A DNA stretch of 64,000 nucleotides from Telmatactis stephensoni (lineage: Eukaryota; Cnidaria; Anthozoa; Actiniaria; Isophelliidae), in the NCBI GenBank assembly GCA_029948255.1, contig JALIZF010001484.1, forward strand, positions 1 through 64,000, in the 5' to 3' direction. Position numbers and translations under genes: made by a program. Of this stretch, positions 47,187-58,685 are shown one piece after another (the first letter of the stretch is position 1; each line of letters starts with the position of its first letter). Below the pieces are notes generated by a model. It was not told the origin of the DNA, made no database searches, and saw nothing but the letters and a program-made list of their open reading frames with translations.

Positions 47187-48837
47187 TAAAAGGATAATCT
47201 GAATTCCTTCAAAATATCAGAGACTATATCAAGTAATTCATGTCAAGACGATATTCAAATAAGTAATAATAAAGGGTTATTAACCGAGCACGAGGTCTGT
47301 ATGGGAAAATATCAGACCGAGGTCTTGACAGTACGGACTGAGCGCAGCGAGGTTCGTACAAAAGACTGAGGTCTGATATATTTTCCCATACAGACCGAGC
47401 AAGCAAGGTTAATAACTTATTTATTATATGGCTTTGAGAAATCCCACTAAAACAATTGTCAAACGCACTTTTCTTTTCATCCAGGACAACGGTCCTGATA
47501 TGGCAAAATACAGACCATGTGCTAACCAATCAGATTTCAGGAAATTATCAAGCCATATAATAATGTAAATTATTTATAGTTGTCACTTTAAGACTTTTAC
47601 CATTAACCACTTATCAAAAATATTTTATGGCTACCATGTTGGTTGATTATATTGTTTTATAAAGTTAATAAAGTTTTACATGGTTAATGCTTGTAAGAAT
47701 ATAAAGAAATAAAAATCTCATTCTATATAAAGTCTGATAAAAAGCAGAATGAACATTGGGAATGACAAGTAGACAACATGGGGGCTATTAAACAAAAAGA
47801 GTGGAACAACTTTCACTGTTTTCATGAAATAAGTACAAAGTAAATGGAAACAAATAGTGTCTATTTAGTGACAAGTTGTCATTTTCATTCCAGAACATAC
47901 TCTGTCAACCTCAGAAAATTGAACAAAGAACAACTATTAAACAAAGTAAAGTTTTAATAGTGACTTTCAACTATCTTTGACTAACAAACTAAGCTTAATG
48001 ATCTATCAGTACTAAAACCCATTATTCCATGATTTTTTAGTCTGGCTATTGATACTATTCAAACAAAAGAAAACAAAAAATTAGAGTTTGATAGCTAGTG
48101 TATAATACAATAATAAGCTATAGTGAGTGCACTTAACTCTGTGAAACAAATATTCATTGTTAGAAGATAATAGTGAAATAAAAACAAACGAATAAATGAA
48201 TTTGGCCCACATAACATTTATTTATTTATTTATCTACTAAACTTAAGTCCTAAATTAAAAGTACAAACAAAATATAGGAGGACTAGGAAGGCACAACAGA
48301 GCTAGGCTCCAATTACAATTATCTTTATCAGGGAATAGAGTGCAGAGCAAATTTATGTGAATTGTACATTGGACTAACAGTAATTATTGTGAGAAACTGA
48401 TGTTCATTTCACCGATTAAGTGCGCTCACTCTAAGTGCACTCATTCTAAGTTTTCAACACTGAGGAGTATGAACATTACTCTTGATTATGAACTAATTGA
48501 GTTTCATAGAGTGCAAACACTTAAAGCGTGCAAAACTTTCAACTATTTACTACAAAATAGTGGTAATTAAACAATAGAAAACAGTAGAATTAGCATAAAT
48601 TAGCAGTATTTAGTGGTGTTTATGTTGCACACTTTCAGTGTTTGTACTCTATAATGAACTTATAAGCAATTTACAACCTTTTAATTCCCTTATTCAAGAA
48701 GTCAGTTGTGCTAAACTGCCAATACTCATAAATTATAACACTGTCAAACAGCAAACAGGAACATGCATCATAGCAGAGGAATCCAAAACAAGTGTTGGTG
48801 TATTCAATTCCATACAAATGTAGTCAAATAAAGAAAG
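47157..48837. other. Between the two convergent genes of the 9-kb element
   Basis: Apart from the hairpin at 47285, this is AT-rich non-coding sequence with many short frames. No recognised motif. Confidence 0.4.
47285..47400. repeat. Hairpin element
   Basis: GAGCACGAGGTCTGTATGGG and AAAATATCAGACC are mirrored by GGTCTGATATATTTTCCC and ATACAGACCGAGC. The loop contains GACTGAGCGCAGCGAGGTTC. Same layout as the hairpin at 5431. Confidence 0.8.
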
Positions 48838-49470
48838 TTAATGCTGGGGAATTCCAAAAGAATTCCAGCTCCCATAATTATATGAGATTGTTAGAATTTC
48901 TTTATTGATATGATACTTCAAGGTGAATGGTTTTTCTTTAGAGAATATAACTTCGGTGAAGCTCTTGTCGTCAAATTCTCTGCGAAACAGGTTAGGCTTA
49001 TCCACTTCAAACAGTTCATCCATTCTACTCATTATGAAAACAGCCTTTCTTCTATCTGTGACAAACACGGTAACCGTTGCTTTTGTAGTTACACAGTTAT
49101 GTCCAAACGTATTCCGCTGGATTATTTCTTTTAGAATAACGTCGAAGCACTCTCTAGGCACTTCTTGCTTGAAACTACATCGATAAGGCGACGTGGTTGT
49201 AGGAGTACTGCGCAGTCTTCGAATCACAGCTTCATGAATTCTTTTTAAAATTCGTGCAGCCATTGGATAAACATCGACGAGTTGATGACAGTTCTTTCGA
49301 TTATCCGGCAAACACCCATCATGTTTATTAAATACGGTCTCCATAAGTGCTCCAAGTTCTTTAAATACATCATCAAGAAACCGTTCATCTCTTTTGGATT
49401 CGCATTTTACAGAAAGCTTCCAGTTAAGCATATTTGATCGCAGCTTGTGTTGAACTACTTTGAATGCCAT
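48838..49470 (-). CDS. Unrecognised 210-aa ORF, second gene of the 9-kb element
   Basis: The start chosen is the ATG at 49470, in good context (AACATGGCA). The open frame extends 19 codons further upstream but without an ATG. The N-terminal half looks helical (VFKELGALMETVF, MAARILKRIHEAVIRRLR). The C-terminal half alternates hydrophobic residues like a beta sheet (KATVTVFVTD, KAVFIMSRMDELF). I recognise no family. Residues about 90-115 are encoded by an inverted copy of the transposase-like gene's 3' end read in another frame. The mirrored GC-rich block at 49562-49593 sits about 90 bp upstream. It converges on the transposase-like gene, so an accessory role is possible but unproven. Confidence 0.45.
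   Translation of the reverse strand: MAFKVVQHKLRSNMLNWKLSVKCESKRDERFLDDVFKELGALMETVFNKHDGCLPDNRKNCHQLVDVYPMAARILKRIHEAVIRRLRSTPTTTSPYRCSFKQEVPRECFDVILKEIIQRNTFGHNCVTTKATVTVFVTDRRKAVFIMSRMDELFEVDKPNLFRREFDDKSFTEVIFSKEKPFTLKYHINKEILTISYNYGSWNSFGIPQH
49124..49200 (-). repeat. 77-bp inverted duplicate, arm 2 (inside the 210-aa ORF)
   Basis: Reverse complement of 47111-47186 with one extra base and three substitutions. Here the sequence is part of a different open frame. Confidence 0.85.
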
Positions 49471-49593
49471 GTTTACTGTGTCACCGATTGTACACGGCGC
49501 GCAAATGTCAGCGGCGCATCGTTTCAAAGATAATTCCCACGATCCATTGCAAACCCTTCATGAAACAAATTCGCGCGGCCCCAGCCCGACGTG

Positions 49594-50430
49594 ATGGGTA
49601 GAGGGTTGGCATTGCTTAGTAATATTTCAATGAATGTTAAAAGTGAGTCTTTTCACAGAAAAAAAATTACTGCTGTCGCAAATTCACGACATATTCATTG
49701 ATAAACACGGGGGGTCCTGACCCCCGCGACCCTCCCCCTGAATCCGCCCCTGAAACCTTACCCAGCATAAGCTGTCTGATAACGATCGATTATCCATCGT
49801 GTTGTCAACTCGGCAATCAGCGAACACGCACGAACAAGGAAAAAGCCCAAACACCGTAAAAATACATGTTAACAAAAATAGTAATTCTAAAGTAATGTCC
49901 AGTGGACAGTGTTAATCAGCTTTTGCAAAATGTCGATCAGTAAACCAGTGTGAGCAAATCTAAGCTTGGAACAGTTCTAGACAACTGGCTTTTATTCTTG
50001 TTTTTTGTCCAACCCTGAAAGGAAAGCTGACTTTGAAAAATGAAAATAAAACTGATTATATTTCCCTTTACGTACATTTTGCAGTTAATTGTGTTCTAAA
50101 ATCATTTTGTATTAGTTTTCGCAAGGTAGTACAGCTCATTAGAATATTCAGAGCTCATTAGCATGTAAAAGTGCGATATACGAATTCGCTCTAATCACTT
50201 CCATCAATCAAATTTAGAAATTAAAAATACGAAGATTTTATTTATGCCAAAATCACATTTAGCTTTTACAGGTCGTTTAAAGATCATATTATGTCATTTG
50301 GTATGTTTTTAGGGATCCTGATGAATATTTTTGGGGTATGTATGTTTGAAGTGGGCGGAAGCGAAAACCCAAATTCCAACGGACTGTTTGGAGGTCAGAG
50401 TTCGTATTATTTTGAAAATCGCTGCAGGTG
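49594..50430. other. Right interior of the 9-kb element
   Basis: Contains a MITE-like end (CCCCCTGAATCCGCCCCTG near 49735) and an open frame at 50291-50506 that overlaps the right arm. No gene recognised. Confidence 0.35.
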
Positions 50431-50828
50431 TAAGGCTAACGAAGGTTTGTTTTACTCTGAGTCAAAATTATCCATAAAACTATACCTTTTAAAGCGTAAT
50501 AGATAGCGAAATGTTCATATTGTTATTTTGCTCAAAACACGGAAATGTGAAAATGCTGACGTTTGGTTGAGCTGTAACATCCCCAAAACCCACTGGCCGC
50601 AAGATTTTATTTTATAATAAGTAAGACCAACCTTTCATCTTACCACAATGGAAATATTAACTTCATGCGAAGTCTAACTTTTGAGATTTAATTTTTTTCC
50701 TTCGACAATAATTTAAGAAACTGCGAATCCTCGATTTCCGTTTGCCATTGAAGATAAAATTTCTACATTTAGAAAATATTTTTGAAATTTTTGTAGATGT
50801 CTTGTTATTTGTGAGGTATAAAGCTACT
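50431..50828 (-). repeat. Right inverted repeat arm of the 9-kb element
   Basis: Inverse copy of 41846-42246, ending GAGGTATAAAGCTACT. Confidence 0.85.
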
Positions 50829-52046
50829 ATCATGTGGAAGGATTTAGTTTTAAATTCAATTTTGACAGAGCTACAGAGGTTTAAAATCAGTAAAAATTCA
50901 GAAATAAAAATCAGCCAAAATCATCAATTTGCCCCTAAACTTGACCCCCCCTGTAACTTTGCGAGAATAATACAATACTAAAAACAAAATGCATTTTAGA
51001 ATAACCCTATTAAAGGTAACTTTGCACACAAGTTTTGAAAGAAATCTATTTCTTAAAAAAAAGTGGTCATGAGGATCTTAGGGAGACTGCCTCTTAATAT
51101 ACAAAATTCATTGACTTTTCTGACTTCAAGTGAAAATCTCAATTTTCCTGACCAAATAAAGAATTCCCTGACTTTTCACTGACTTTTCCCTGACTGTGTT
51201 TTTCCCTGACTTTTCCCTGACCCCTGGGAACCCTGACAGTGCAGCCCATCCATGGGCAAATAGTTCATAGCTTTCTGGCTTTCAGAGCGCATGTTAGATT
51301 GTAGCTATGTTATAAAAACCAATAATTTAACTGAGTCAAATGTTCTAAATGTATACCCTATATTCAGGTACAAGTACAAAGTACTTGGTTCTTTCAGGTA
51401 AGATGTTTCAGCTTGACAGTAGAGACCTTTAGATTGACATTTACGGCAAATGGCTATGCCTCGTGCTTCTCCTAACACTTCTCTCGTCTTCTTACAATTA
51501 CCGCGTGCTTCTATAACTCAACATTCGTTTTCTATTTCTACAATATAAAATCAAAATCAAGGTCCATTTTTGCCATTTGTCATTAGTGGTTTAATTATTG
51601 CCAAAAACATCAATCTTATGGTCTCTAATATTGCCTCTTTACACTGAGGACTTTAATTCAAGTTCCATTTCATTGAAGGGAACACAAGAAAATCAAAATT
51701 TTCAGTTTGTTATTTACAACAACTTCCACTTCCACACACTGATATAGTGCAACTTGTGGAAATTATAAGGAGTTCTCCAGTAAAGGCAAGTTATATAATG
51801 TCCCTGCATGCAATTAGAGGGGGACGTGGAATGCTGGCCAATACTACACATATTAAACACATCAAAAAAAGGAAAAATGCTACCATTCCCACGCATGCAG
51901 TGAAATCTCACAAGTGCAATCTCCAATTGTTTTGGTTGTTTGGTAATTTGAAATACTACAAAGACTTATTGAGTTTTAATTACTGAATACAGTGGCTCTA
52001 AAATTGCTAAATACTGCAAATTACCGTATACTTGACAGCTAGCTAA
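50829..52046. other. Non-coding; short CCCTGACTTTT repeats at 51108-51240
   Basis: TTTTCCCTGAC recurs about six times with small changes between 51108 and 51240. No gene seen in the rest. Confidence 0.5.
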
Positions 52047-53438
52047 ATCAACCCGCCAATGGCGAAGTAACTCGTGGATTGACTCCCTGGGATTGACCGA
52101 TAACAACCACCACAGGAAGCCCAAAAATAAATTTTAGTTAAATATTTTTTTATTAAATTTTTTTATTAAATTATTATTGTTAAATGTTTTTTATTTGATA
52201 AATTATTGCTCTCACAAATCTAAAAATTAAGATTGGGCCCATGTGTAAAGAATTTTGAAAGAGTCATTTGGATAATTATTAATAATATCAGCTAATGTAA
52301 TTTCTTTGGCGAAAAATAATTGACTTGAGTATGAAAGAACAAAAAAAGATAATGAAGCAAAGCAATAGCAAAGCTATTGAACATGTACAAATTATGAAAG
52401 AAGTTTCTCTATGAACCAAATGTCGCTATGAATAAAATAAATTACTCCATAAAAGTACTCATGATAGCCACCAAACTTAAACTCGAATACGCTTTTTTGA
52501 TGCCGAGTATGCCGTTTTGGCCAGCCGGGCCGTAGCGATCTCCAGTTTCAGCAGGCGTCAGTTCGTACTCAAATATGATTTCGTTTGCTTTTTATTTCAA
52601 CATTTACTCTTGTGCTGATAGAGTACAAACACTAAATGCTTGGATGACTCGTTAATATTGGACTTGCGATGATTTTTTGTTTAAAGACAGTGACTACAAA
52701 GTCCACTGTTTTCACATCCAAGTATATCGAACAGCTCGATCAACTTGGAGATGCGATGAAAATTATTCCAAGCTGCAGAGGGAACTGAGAGTAGTTCAAT
52801 ACAGAATGTGGCAATGAATAAGAAATTATTAATTCAAATCTATTGGCAATTTCGTCTAACATCCGACACGTACAATCGATCTTCGCGGAGTGCAGACCCG
52901 TGTACATTAACTTACATGTAGAGCATGAGGTAATGTTAAAAACTTGTATTACCCAGCTTAGATCGTGTGCCTAAAAATTGTTGCTTGTACACAAATCTAA
53001 AACAGTTACATTTTGTTCAAAGCTTCCCGAGTGCTATACTGGTTGCCAAAAATTATTATAGAGTATGAGCGGGAACACCGTACGGCCTTCGATACGATAC
53101 GGTTACAGCAGGAATTTTGAATGTTTTTATAGAAACTATGATACTGGTACAGTTACGATGCGGTACAGTAAGTTTCCCACTCATACGAAAACGACTCTAA
53201 CGCAAGTTAGCACCGTATCGTATTATCAAGAATAGACCGGAAGTAAAGTTTGACAGACCAGAAGTTTACAGGAAAGTGAGTGAGTGACACAATAGCTTAC
53301 TACTTTATGTATGGCACCATTCTAGTTAGACAATAGATAGATTGAATAGTTGATGTCATACACGAAGTAGTAACCTGACTGATTTGCATATTCAACCCCT
53401 CACAATAACTCGTGGATTTTCAATCCACGAGTTAAAAA
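52047..53438 (-). mobile_element. 1.4-kb dispersed repeat, copy B (inverse of 28020-29508)
   Basis: Begins AAATCAACCCGCCAATGGCG and ends ATTTTCAATCCACGAGTTAA. It aligns along its length with copy A in inverse, except that it lacks the SINE. A TA-type MITE is nested at 53061-53197. Confidence 0.75.
53061..53197. mobile_element. TA-type MITE (copy 3 of 3), nested
   Basis: GAGTATGAGCGGGAACACCG to CATACGAAAACGACTC with intact TA on both sides (53059-53060 and 53198-53199). Confidence 0.75.
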
Positions 53439-53730
53439 GGATCAGGTAATTAAAACACAATTTCCTGTACTTTCACACAAAATATCGTACAAAGCCTAGC
53501 TCACATCCCCCTCCTAGTTGTTGCAATAAATCTTTAGCTTTTTCCCCTCTCAACTTCATATAAACAGTCCCAAAATGTCATTTCCAGCTTGCTGAGACAA
53601 AATATTATGAAAACCCTTCTTCACACATCTAAGACGTTTCATGTTTTCAACACTGTTTTTAAGGAAATAAACAATCAGTCTATAAAGCCAGAATTTTTTT
53701 TCAAAGTTTTATTTGTTTTTTCTTTGACAG

Positions 53731-53841
53731 CTTCTTCAGTTTCTCCTAGTCCTCTTCCAACTCTTTCTTCAACTCTTCCCTCCTTCTTTCCATCTTCTCC
53801 AAGCTCACTGCATCTTCATCACTATTTAAGAAACATTACCG
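53731..53841 (+). other. Possible Ser/Pro-rich exon
   Basis: A 37-codon open block (SPSPLPTLSSTLPSFFPSS) has a strong pyrimidine-tract acceptor (TTTTTCTTTGACAG) and donor (CG|GTGAGT). I see no joining exons, so the gene it belongs to, if any, is unknown. Confidence 0.3.
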
Positions 53842-53937
53842 GTGAGTTCTGGTTACAAAAAACTCTCAATCTTACATTTCAACAACAAAGACTACAAAAA
53901 TGGGATAATTGTTTCATTTACATACGTAAAAAGTTGC

Positions 53938-54528
53938 TTACTCATTTCTGTCCTCAAACTTAACCCCCCTTGGCTTCTTAACTAGTTTTTTTTTCGGGGG
54001 CTGTTGTCTTCTCTTCTTTTTTGCGAGTCGTTCTCTCCATTTCTGAAGTCTGAAAATTCACAAAAACAGTAATCTATTCTACAACACTCCCATTCATGCT
54101 CAGTTGAATTAAAATGTGAAAATATTGATCAGCGGTCTACGCCATGCTGGAACAGCCTTGCTTAGGGCTGCCAGGCGACTAGCGACCAAAGTGAATCTGG
54201 AGGGTGGACGGGTGGGCCGTTCCACCAACCAGTGTTCCACTGGAACTGAGCAAGGAGTCGTCTTTCTTGTCTATTTCATATTTATAGCTATCCAGTATAG
54301 TGTCCTTCACGTGCCTATTTAATTACACCGCTAATGAACTGATATTGTATGTTATTTCATTTTCCCATATCATTAGGAGTGTTGTGAATAGTCAAAACAT
54401 TCAATAACAATGTATATTATATTTTTCTAATTGATGAATGTCAATCATGCATTTACATACCTCTCGTTCAGTTCGCTGACAACTTTGTCATAATAGTCTT
54501 TGTACTCCAAGTTCCTCTTGCCGTCCAT
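53938..54528 (-). CDS. Small two-exon gene, 59 aa, basic coiled-coil-like
   Basis: Exon 54528-54461 (ATG, MDGKRNLEYKDYYDKVVSEL) joins exon 54049-53938 across an intron with GT and CAG borders. The phase closes to 180 nt with a TAA. The helix YKDYYDKVVSELNERLQKW has heptad-like spacing, and a Lys/Arg/Pro tail (RERLAKKKRRQQPPKKKL) looks like a nuclear or DNA-binding signal. No family recognised. A second small Lys-rich gene end lies on the same strand at 57211-57561. Such short proteins may be truncated parts of a transposon protein. Confidence 0.5.
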
Positions 54529-54862
54529 TTTTAGGGAACTGTTTGACGGATAACTCCCAACTTCTGGCCCTATTTTCCAAGCGCGCAAAAATATTCTGAC
54601 GCACGTGCGCTCGTTCATTAATGGTGGCACGTCAATAAAAGGCGGCAAAAGAATTCGAATATTTAATCAGTATTTCATATTTAATAGCAGGACCTTAGGA
54701 AAACATTATCAGTGATTTGCATGTTTGTATTCAGATAAGAACAATTTCCTTACCTTGCATAATAAGGAGTTTTGAATTACTCACGAACACAAATTCATGT
54801 GATGAATGTCAAAGTCAACAACCAAGATAGAACCACAACCTCGCCCGTAATCACCAACTTAA

Positions 54863-55699
54863 GGTAGTTCGGGACCCTTGCTACTGCGCATCTCGTGCGC
54901 GCATTCGAGCGTGCGCACTTTATTAAAGAACATTCGCTTGTCCATGGGAAGTCTGGGCACTAGTGAGTCAGCGATTGAAACCCGAAGAAATTCGTTTTTT
55001 TGGTGAAGAAAAGTAGTACTTTATCGACCAGATTCTGCAAACAAATTCATCAAAACATGTTGTGCACCATGTAAAGTAGGAGAAAAAGCTCGAACTATAA
55101 AATTTAGCGAATTTTTATGAGTCGAAAAGGAGCAGAGAACAACGCTAAAATGGCTGATTTTTTGTGTTCGTTTTCAAAGATTTTTACCTTTTGTTCTTCT
55201 CTAACTATTTAAACAATACGGTGACCCCCTGATTTTATGAATGATTTATGCTCACAATTTTATAAACTTTAAGTATAAAGAAAAAAAAGAATACTTCTAT
55301 CGTTTCGATTTTGAGTAAATTTATCATTTTTCTGTCTGATCCTCCAAAAACGTGTATTCTGGAAGGCCATTTTTCGCATATTATTGTTGATCTTTCGCTT
55401 CTTTGCAAATTGTTCGGCAACAACTTAGTTCCAAGTGTTTTTCTGCATCCCAGGCTATCATTTTGCTTGCTTTTGAATACATTTGGCTGTTCCAAAATTC
55501 TTATAATTTGACCAGATATCACGAGGCCATTTTTCGTAAAAAGATCACCAAACACCCCACATCTCCCCCCTTATATCTCAAGAGTGACCCCGGTGACTCC
55601 CCATTTTTATTTTACATTTTATTTCCTCCTATGCCCCTCTTTCTTTGTAGGAATTTTGAAGGCAAGTTTATCGTAAAAATTCATGAGTCCCGAACTACC
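54863..55699. mobile_element. 837-bp non-autonomous element with TTAA target duplication
   Basis: GGTAGTTCGGGACCC at the left and GTCCCGAACTACC at the right, each flanked by TTAA (54859-54862 and 55700-55703). TTAA duplications mark piggyBac- or Kolobok-type insertion. The short open frames inside show no transposase motif. Confidence 0.8.
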
Positions 55700-56185
55700 T
55701 TAAGTCTTCTTAAAAGCAATCAGCCGGCTGTTATCAGGCGCCTTTTCCTACAATTTCCCTTACAGTGTGTGAAAATACTATCAAATTCTTCAATATGCCG
55801 CCAATTGACTCCTTTTTTATCAACATCCATGCAAATCTCCTCTGACTACAGCTGTACGTACATGTCAACCTCGGTTCTAAGCTCGTTGTCAATTGTCCGA
55901 GGAAAGCCTGTGCTCCAAAACTGCAGTCTCGATCTCAATCCGGGATTGAGTTTTTTTTTCAGTCCTCCACTATATTATTAGCCAACGCAGCCTATACAAA
56001 GACATGCGACGTTTATAAAACACGCTGTATTTCAAATATGGTAAACGCTTACACAGGTTTAAAACTAGTCTAATTATTATCGGACTACCTTTCAGCCCTC
56101 TGAGAAACCGCGATCTACTTAAATTAGACTTTCATATAATATGTTCGTGTTTTTTTTTGTCTTGGTCTAACACTTGTCGAATTGG
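55700..56185. other. No gene recognised
   Basis: Nothing recognised on either strand. Confidence 0.35.
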
Positions 56186-56488
56186 TATTTACTCAGTTTT
56201 GTGAGTAGAAATTTACTCAGTTTTTTTAGTAAAATCGACCCGCCACATACTCAAATATCTGAGTAAATTTTTACTCAGGTTTTTGAGTTCCATTTACTCA
56301 AATCTCTGAGTAAAAATCGAGTCGTACTCACATTTGTGAGTAAAATTACTCAGATATGTGAGTAAAAATTTGACTCATCTATGTGAGTAAGTTTACTCAA
56401 AATCAGAGTAATTTTACTCAGACACTGAGTAAAGGAATATCGAATTACTCAAGTTTGTGAGTAAATTTACTCAAGCGTTTTTGCAGTG
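56186..56488. repeat. Dense cluster of TTTACTCA/TGAGTAAA
   Basis: TACTCA or its inverse TGAGTA occurs more than 20 times within about 300 bp, often back to back as TTTACTCA..TGAGTAAA. The right edge ends TTTTTGCAGTGTAG, a style seen at MITE ends. Each pair can fold as a small hairpin. Confidence 0.7.
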
Positions 56489-56825
56489 TAGTAGACCGTA
56501 TTTCGGTTGTTTTCTTTTGTGCCTATTAAACTATTACACGCTAACATTCAATTTTTATTCATCACAGGTTTTTTTGACTTATCTCTAGTAGTCTTTCTAT
56601 TATTGTTGCATAGTTGCTTTTGTTTCTTGACTAAAGTACTAAAATATCCATCTAACTCAAAACTCATAACATTTGGTTTTGTGTAAATCAAAATTTCAAA
56701 CAATTTGCAGCTTCTTATAGTTCTTATACTGTGTATGAGATGACAGGTTCAGATCTCCGACCGTCAATGTTTCTTGAAATAGATGTATTGGAAGTGTATA
56801 CACCTGTTACGAAAAATGTAGACGG
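56489..56825. other. No gene recognised
   Basis: AT-rich sequence without features. Confidence 0.35.
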
Positions 56826-57035
56826 TCTGAAATCTGAATCTGAATCTATATCTGAGTGAGAAAGAAGGAAATTATTGGTATAGGAACTTGGAATAAATCA
56901 CATTATAAAGTGATAAGAGTATGAATGGATGATATTACACGCATATTTAAAGATAAGAGTCATTCTCACAATCTTATTCGGTCGCAAATTCAGATCCAGA
57001 TTCAGATTTAGATTCAGATTCAGATTCAGATGTCA
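56826..57035. repeat. Inverted AGATTC hexamer repeats (small foldback)
   Basis: TCTGAATCTGAATCTATATC near 56832 and the opposite-strand run AGATTCAGATTCAGATTCAG near 57012 face each other across about 150 bp. The flanks GGTCTGA and TCAGACC are also inverted. Confidence 0.65.
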
Positions 57036-57210
57036 GACCAACCGCATGAACACCGTAGACCATCACCAGAAGATTGAAACTGCGCGTGATCTTATGAAAT
57101 CATTCAGGAACCACAAATACAAGGCTCAACGTAGCTAAATTTCTAGCATTCCTCTGCCAAGGAGCTCGATGTGGTTTTACTGTCTGTGAATGCTTTTCTC
57201 TGCCAACTCT

Positions 57211-57561
57211 TTAGTGCTTTTGGTGTGCTTTTGCTGCCTTTTCGGCAAATTGTAGAACCGCTGGAATGGCATCCAGCAGTTTGTCGATCTTACTCTCTCT
57301 CGACTGACTCTTAGTTTTGGCACGTCTCTTCTTCCCTGGCTGAGACTCTAGCTCCCTTTGTCTATAAAAAGAAATAATTTCTTTAAGAACGGTTTATTTT
57401 AGCGATGGATAAAAGACAAGTTGACTGATAATGGTTTATTCAAGTTACCCGTCTTCTTTTCTTTCATCTTCCCTTCTCTTGAGATTTTCTCGGACTTCAG
57501 TTAGTGATTTATTGCCATCAGCTTCAATGACGTATATGAGATCTGTCAGTGCATTGTCATC
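57211..57561 (-). pseudogene. 3' end of a small Lys/Arg-rich coiled-coil gene
   Basis: Exons 57561-57449 and 57361-57211 join in phase and give about 87 residues before a TAA. The text includes LTEVRENLKRREDERKEDG and KIDKLLDAIPAVLQFAEK. The first visible exon starts after AG at a splice acceptor, so upstream exons existed. They are missing, and a 996-bp element begins 67 bp further upstream. The family is unknown. The combination of charged linker and terminal amphipathic helix resembles the tails of Myb/SANT- or MADF-type transposon proteins, but this is a guess. Confidence 0.4.
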
Positions 57562-57627
57562 CTACCTGGTCATTCTCAAAGTTCCTAGTAATATGAGAGT
57601 TTTACAGTCAACAGAACTTACAAGATA

Positions 57628-58623
57628 CTATAGATCGATTTCACGTGACGTCACGAGAGGACTAAAATCTAAACTAAAATTCGGAGAAAGCTGATTTCCT
57701 GATATTTTGTATGTATCACGAAAAGAAGTCGTCTCTGGAAATTTGGTCTGATTCTGTTCATCGCTTGGTAAATTATCGGCACCAAAATTGTGTCACGCCA
57801 TGCAGTCACGCATTTTCAAACGACGTAAGAACACATCAATTTGCAACAAATTTCACCTCATTTGCTTTGGCAATGAACGTAATTGTCATTTTCTATATAT
57901 ATAATCAATAAAATGAACAAATAAATGTATTTTTAATATCATTTCAATGCTTGATATTTATGGTCACCACCCGGGGGGGTACTCCCATATATTTGCTATA
58001 CGGGTACGTGCAGCCAAACAGGGTATGGTTTTCAGCGATTTTACTCTGGAACAGGGTATATAAAATAGCTCTTTCTCTCTCTGGAACAGGGTAGCTTTTT
58101 TACAAAGTACGTCTGGATGTTGCAAAAACGTCGCTCTGTAATTAGGTACCAAAAAGAAATCAGTCGGAATATCAGATTGACTCTTCATTAAATGCTTGAC
58201 AAAACCGATAACACAAACTATTGCATGTAAAAATGCAAAACATTTCACTGGGACAGGGTATATTTTTGTGGTACTTACTCTGGAACAGGGTAGCGTTTTA
58301 AGCTTTTTTACTCTGGAACAGGGTCAGGGTTTGAGGGGCTCAGTGGCACGTCCCTACCCAAAACTGGAAGGAGTACCCCCCCCCGGGGGTCGCCATATTG
58401 GTGTACCAGAAAGGTACACCAATATGTCGGCCCCATACATTCTTACCAACAACAAGCCCACATTCAAACATTCGTATCTTGGTGGTAAAAAGCTCTTTTG
58501 ACTCAATATTTTCTAGAGTTGCAAAGATTTAGTTGTTCTTTGAGGTACAAGTATTTTTATTTTATTTGATGCTCTGAAACCAACTTTATTTTTCTCGATG
58601 ACGTCAGTGAAATCGATCTATAG
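57628..58623. mobile_element. 996-bp TA-flanked non-autonomous element
   Basis: CTATAGATCGATTTCACGTG at the left is answered by GTGAAATCGATCTATAG at the right, with TA on both sides (57626-57627 and 58624-58625). The TIRs also share TGACGTCA, a CRE-type palindrome. No transposase frame lies inside, but another element is nested in it. Confidence 0.8.
57970..58387. mobile_element. Nested element with CCCGGGGGGGTACTCC ends
   Basis: CCCGGGGGGGTACTCCC at 57970 is mirrored by GGAGTACCCCCCCCCGGG at 58370. CTCTGGAACAGGGTA recurs about five times inside. Same family style as 46155-46449. Confidence 0.8.
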
Positions 58624-58685
58624 TATGTAATTGTTCATTCAATAGCGTTCCGCGCAGTTGACGTCACAGATTTAGACCCCCTAGC

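Larger units (their letters stand above)
41846..50828. mobile_element. 9.0-kb two-gene DNA element with 400-bp inverted repeats
   Basis: 41846-42246 and 50431-50828 are inverted copies of each other with few differences, beginning AGTAGCTTTATACCTCAC. A second inverted match of 32 bp (GGGCTGGGGCCGCGCG) lies at 42651-42682 and 49562-49593, just before each coding region. Inside are an intact spliced transposase-like gene (plus) and an ORF pointing the other way (minus). I could not see a clear target duplication (outer bases TCTCA and ATCAT). The superfamily is not recognised with certainty. Confidence 0.7.

Noticed and set aside
48923..49186. Plus-strand frame of 87 codons
   Set aside because: Antisense to the longer 210-codon minus ORF, which has a better start context and lies in a mirrored promoter setting.
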